From contig DMHI01000067.1 in NCBI GenBank assembly GCA_003449515.1, positions 2,601 to 8,270 of the forward strand: a stretch of DNA of 5,670 nucleotides, written 5' to 3'. A program made the position numbers and the translations under genes. This DNA is from Lysobacteraceae bacterium. Lineage in GTDB: Bacteria > Pseudomonadota > Gammaproteobacteria > Xanthomonadales > Xanthomonadaceae. Positions 4,716 to 5,670 of this stretch are shown in pieces. A model generated the notes under the pieces. That model did no database searches and had not been told where the DNA came from. It saw only the letters and a program-made list of their open reading frames with translations. Position 1 is the first letter of the stretch. Each line of letters starts with the position of its first letter.

Positions 4716-5670
4716 GCCGCGCCGGGTCGTCCGGCCATCCCGCCACCGCCAGCACCAGCCTCCCCGACCACGAACTGTTCCTGAGCCGCGAGCTGTCGCA
4801 GCTGGCCTTCAACCGCCGTGTGCTGGCGCAGGCCGAGGACCCGTCGATCCCGCTGCTCGAGCGCCTGCGCTACCTGTGCATCAGTTGCACCAACCTCGAC
4901 GAGTTCTTCGAGATCCGCGTCGCCTCGCTGCGCACCAGTGTGCAGTTCGGATCGACCGCGACCATGGACGGCGTGGCGCCGGTCGCACTGCTGAACCAGA
5001 TCCACGAGGAGGCCAGCGCGCTGGTCGATGCGCAGTACCAGTTCTGGAACGAGACGCTGCGGCCGGCGCTCAACGATGCCGGTGTGCGCATCCTGCCGCG
5101 CGACGCCTGGAGCGCGAAACAGAAGCGCTGGCTCAAGGAGTATTTCGAGAACGAGATCATGCCGGTGCTGTCGCCGCTCGGCCTCGATCCGACGCATCCG
5201 TTCCCGCGCATCCTCAACAAGTCGCTGAACGTGGTGGTGGTGCTCGAGGGCAAGGACGCGTTCGGCCGCGCCGGCGGCATGGCCATCGTCCGCGCGCCGC
5301 GCTCGCTGCCGCGGATCATCCGCATCCCCGAGGAGGTGTCGGGCCAGCCGAACGACTTCGTGCTGCTCTCGGCGGTGCTCACCACCTTCGTCGACGAGAT
5401 CTTCCCCGGCATGAAGGTCAAGGGTGCCTGGCAGTTCCGCGTGACCCGCAACTCCGAACTGGTGCTCGACGAGGAGGAGGTCGAGAACCTCGCCCATGCG
5501 GTGCGCGACGAGCTTCTGGGTCGCGGCTTCCGTCCGGCGGTGCGGCTGGAGATCGCCGAGAACTGCCCCACCGCGATCGTGCAGGTGCTGCTGCAGAACT
5601 TCTCGCTGCCCGAGAACGCGGTCTACCGCATCAACGGCCCGGTGAATCTCAACCGCGTGATCCAGGTCTA
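4676..5670 (+). CDS. ppk1: Polyphosphate kinase Ppk1, 5' part, cut by window edge
   Basis: The visible 331 residues match the N-terminal and start of the middle domain of Ppk1, which reversibly transfers the ATP gamma-phosphate to growing polyphosphate. FLSRELSQLAFNRRVLAQAEDP and CTNLDEFFEIR are hallmark N-domain sequences; Asn73 corresponds to the ATP-contacting Asn45 of E. coli. Later family segments include LSPLGLDPTHPFP, RIIRIPEE, FRVTRNSEL and VQVLLQNFSLPENAVYRINGPVNL. The catalytic histidines (His435 and His592 in E. coli) and the PLD-like domains lie beyond the window, so activity cannot be judged. Start GTG 4676 has GAGG (4665-4668) seven bases upstream. It gives about 30 Pro/Ala/Ser/Arg-rich residues before the conserved domain. 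GTG 4712 is an alternative that removes 12 of them. The frame is open back through the phoR end, so the start is not fixed by a stop. The gene follows phoR by 95 bp on the same strand, tying polyphosphate synthesis to phosphate sensing. Confidence 0.95.
   Translation, partial: MPSPNPRRAPAAVSRAGSSGHPATASTSLPDHELFLSRELSQLAFNRRVLAQAEDPSIPLLERLRYLCISCTNLDEFFEIRVASLRTSVQFGSTATMDGVAPVALLNQIHEEASALVDAQYQFWNETLRPALNDAGVRILPRDAWSAKQKRWLKEYFENEIMPVLSPLGLDPTHPFPRILNKSLNVVVVLEGKDAFGRAGGMAIVRAPRSLPRIIRIPEEVSGQPNDFVLLSAVLTTFVDEIFPGMKVKGAWQFRVTRNSELVLDEEEVENLAHAVRDELLGRGFRPAVRLEIAENCPTAIVQVLLQNFSLPENAVYRINGPVNLNRVIQV
4693..4706. repeat. 14-bp perfect GC-only palindrome at the ppk1 5' end
   Basis: CCGGCGCGCGCCGG is self-complementary over all 14 bases. 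It lies between the two candidate ppk1 GTG starts, at codons 6-11 if GTG 4676 is used. In RNA it could fold as a short hairpin close to the start, or serve as a protein-binding dyad. At this GC content it may also be chance. Confidence 0.5.

Noticed and set aside
4388..5497. Open frame of 369 codons on the minus strand opposite the phoR end and ppk1
   Set aside because: Antisense to clearly conserved Ppk1 sequence; the translation resembles no family.
1..5670. A new defence, mobile or biosynthetic system
   Set aside because: Every large gene belongs to a well-known family with intact motifs, composition is uniform, and there are no transposase, integrase, repeat-array or RNA-gene signals.

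Overview
The window is GC-rich DNA (roughly 70% G+C by eye) with densely packed genes. It looks like a gammaproteobacterial chromosome. The protein sequences and GC-biased codon use suggest the Xanthomonadales/Lysobacterales, but that placement is inference. I see no mobile element, RNA gene, CRISPR array or island-like base composition. It reads as a conserved chromosomal housekeeping and stress locus, not a new system.

Layout. On the minus strand (5-651) is a two-gene redox unit: a class I glutaredoxin (GrxC-like, CPYC active site), then a small AhpD-like carboxymuconolactone decarboxylase family protein with a CxxC motif. Their coding regions overlap by four bases (GTGA). A 124-bp divergent spacer separates them from the plus-strand genes. 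The first of these (776-2419) encodes an exported M48 zinc metalloprotease with C-terminal TPR-like helices, resembling BepA (YfgC). After a 126-bp gap holding an AT-rich, Pho-box-like set of 11-bp repeats comes the phosphate-sensing pair phoB (2546-3235) and phoR (3252-4580). After a further 95-bp gap comes the 5' part of ppk1, polyphosphate kinase, which runs off the right edge. Its catalytic half lies outside the window.

How the genes work together. PhoR is the membrane sensor kinase and PhoB its response regulator, the master switch for phosphate starvation. Ppk1 makes the polyphosphate store and is often tied to that response. The repeats before phoB suggest that PhoB controls its own operon. 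BepA works on outer-membrane protein quality control in the periplasm and has no obvious functional link to phosphate beyond position. The glutaredoxin and CMD protein could form a thiol-based electron relay.

The points most worth a second look are the three-unit Pho-box-like array, the unresolved ppk1 start (two GTG codons, a 42-codon upstream frame that overlaps one of them, and a 14-bp perfect palindrome between the two), and the coupled glutaredoxin/CMD pair.
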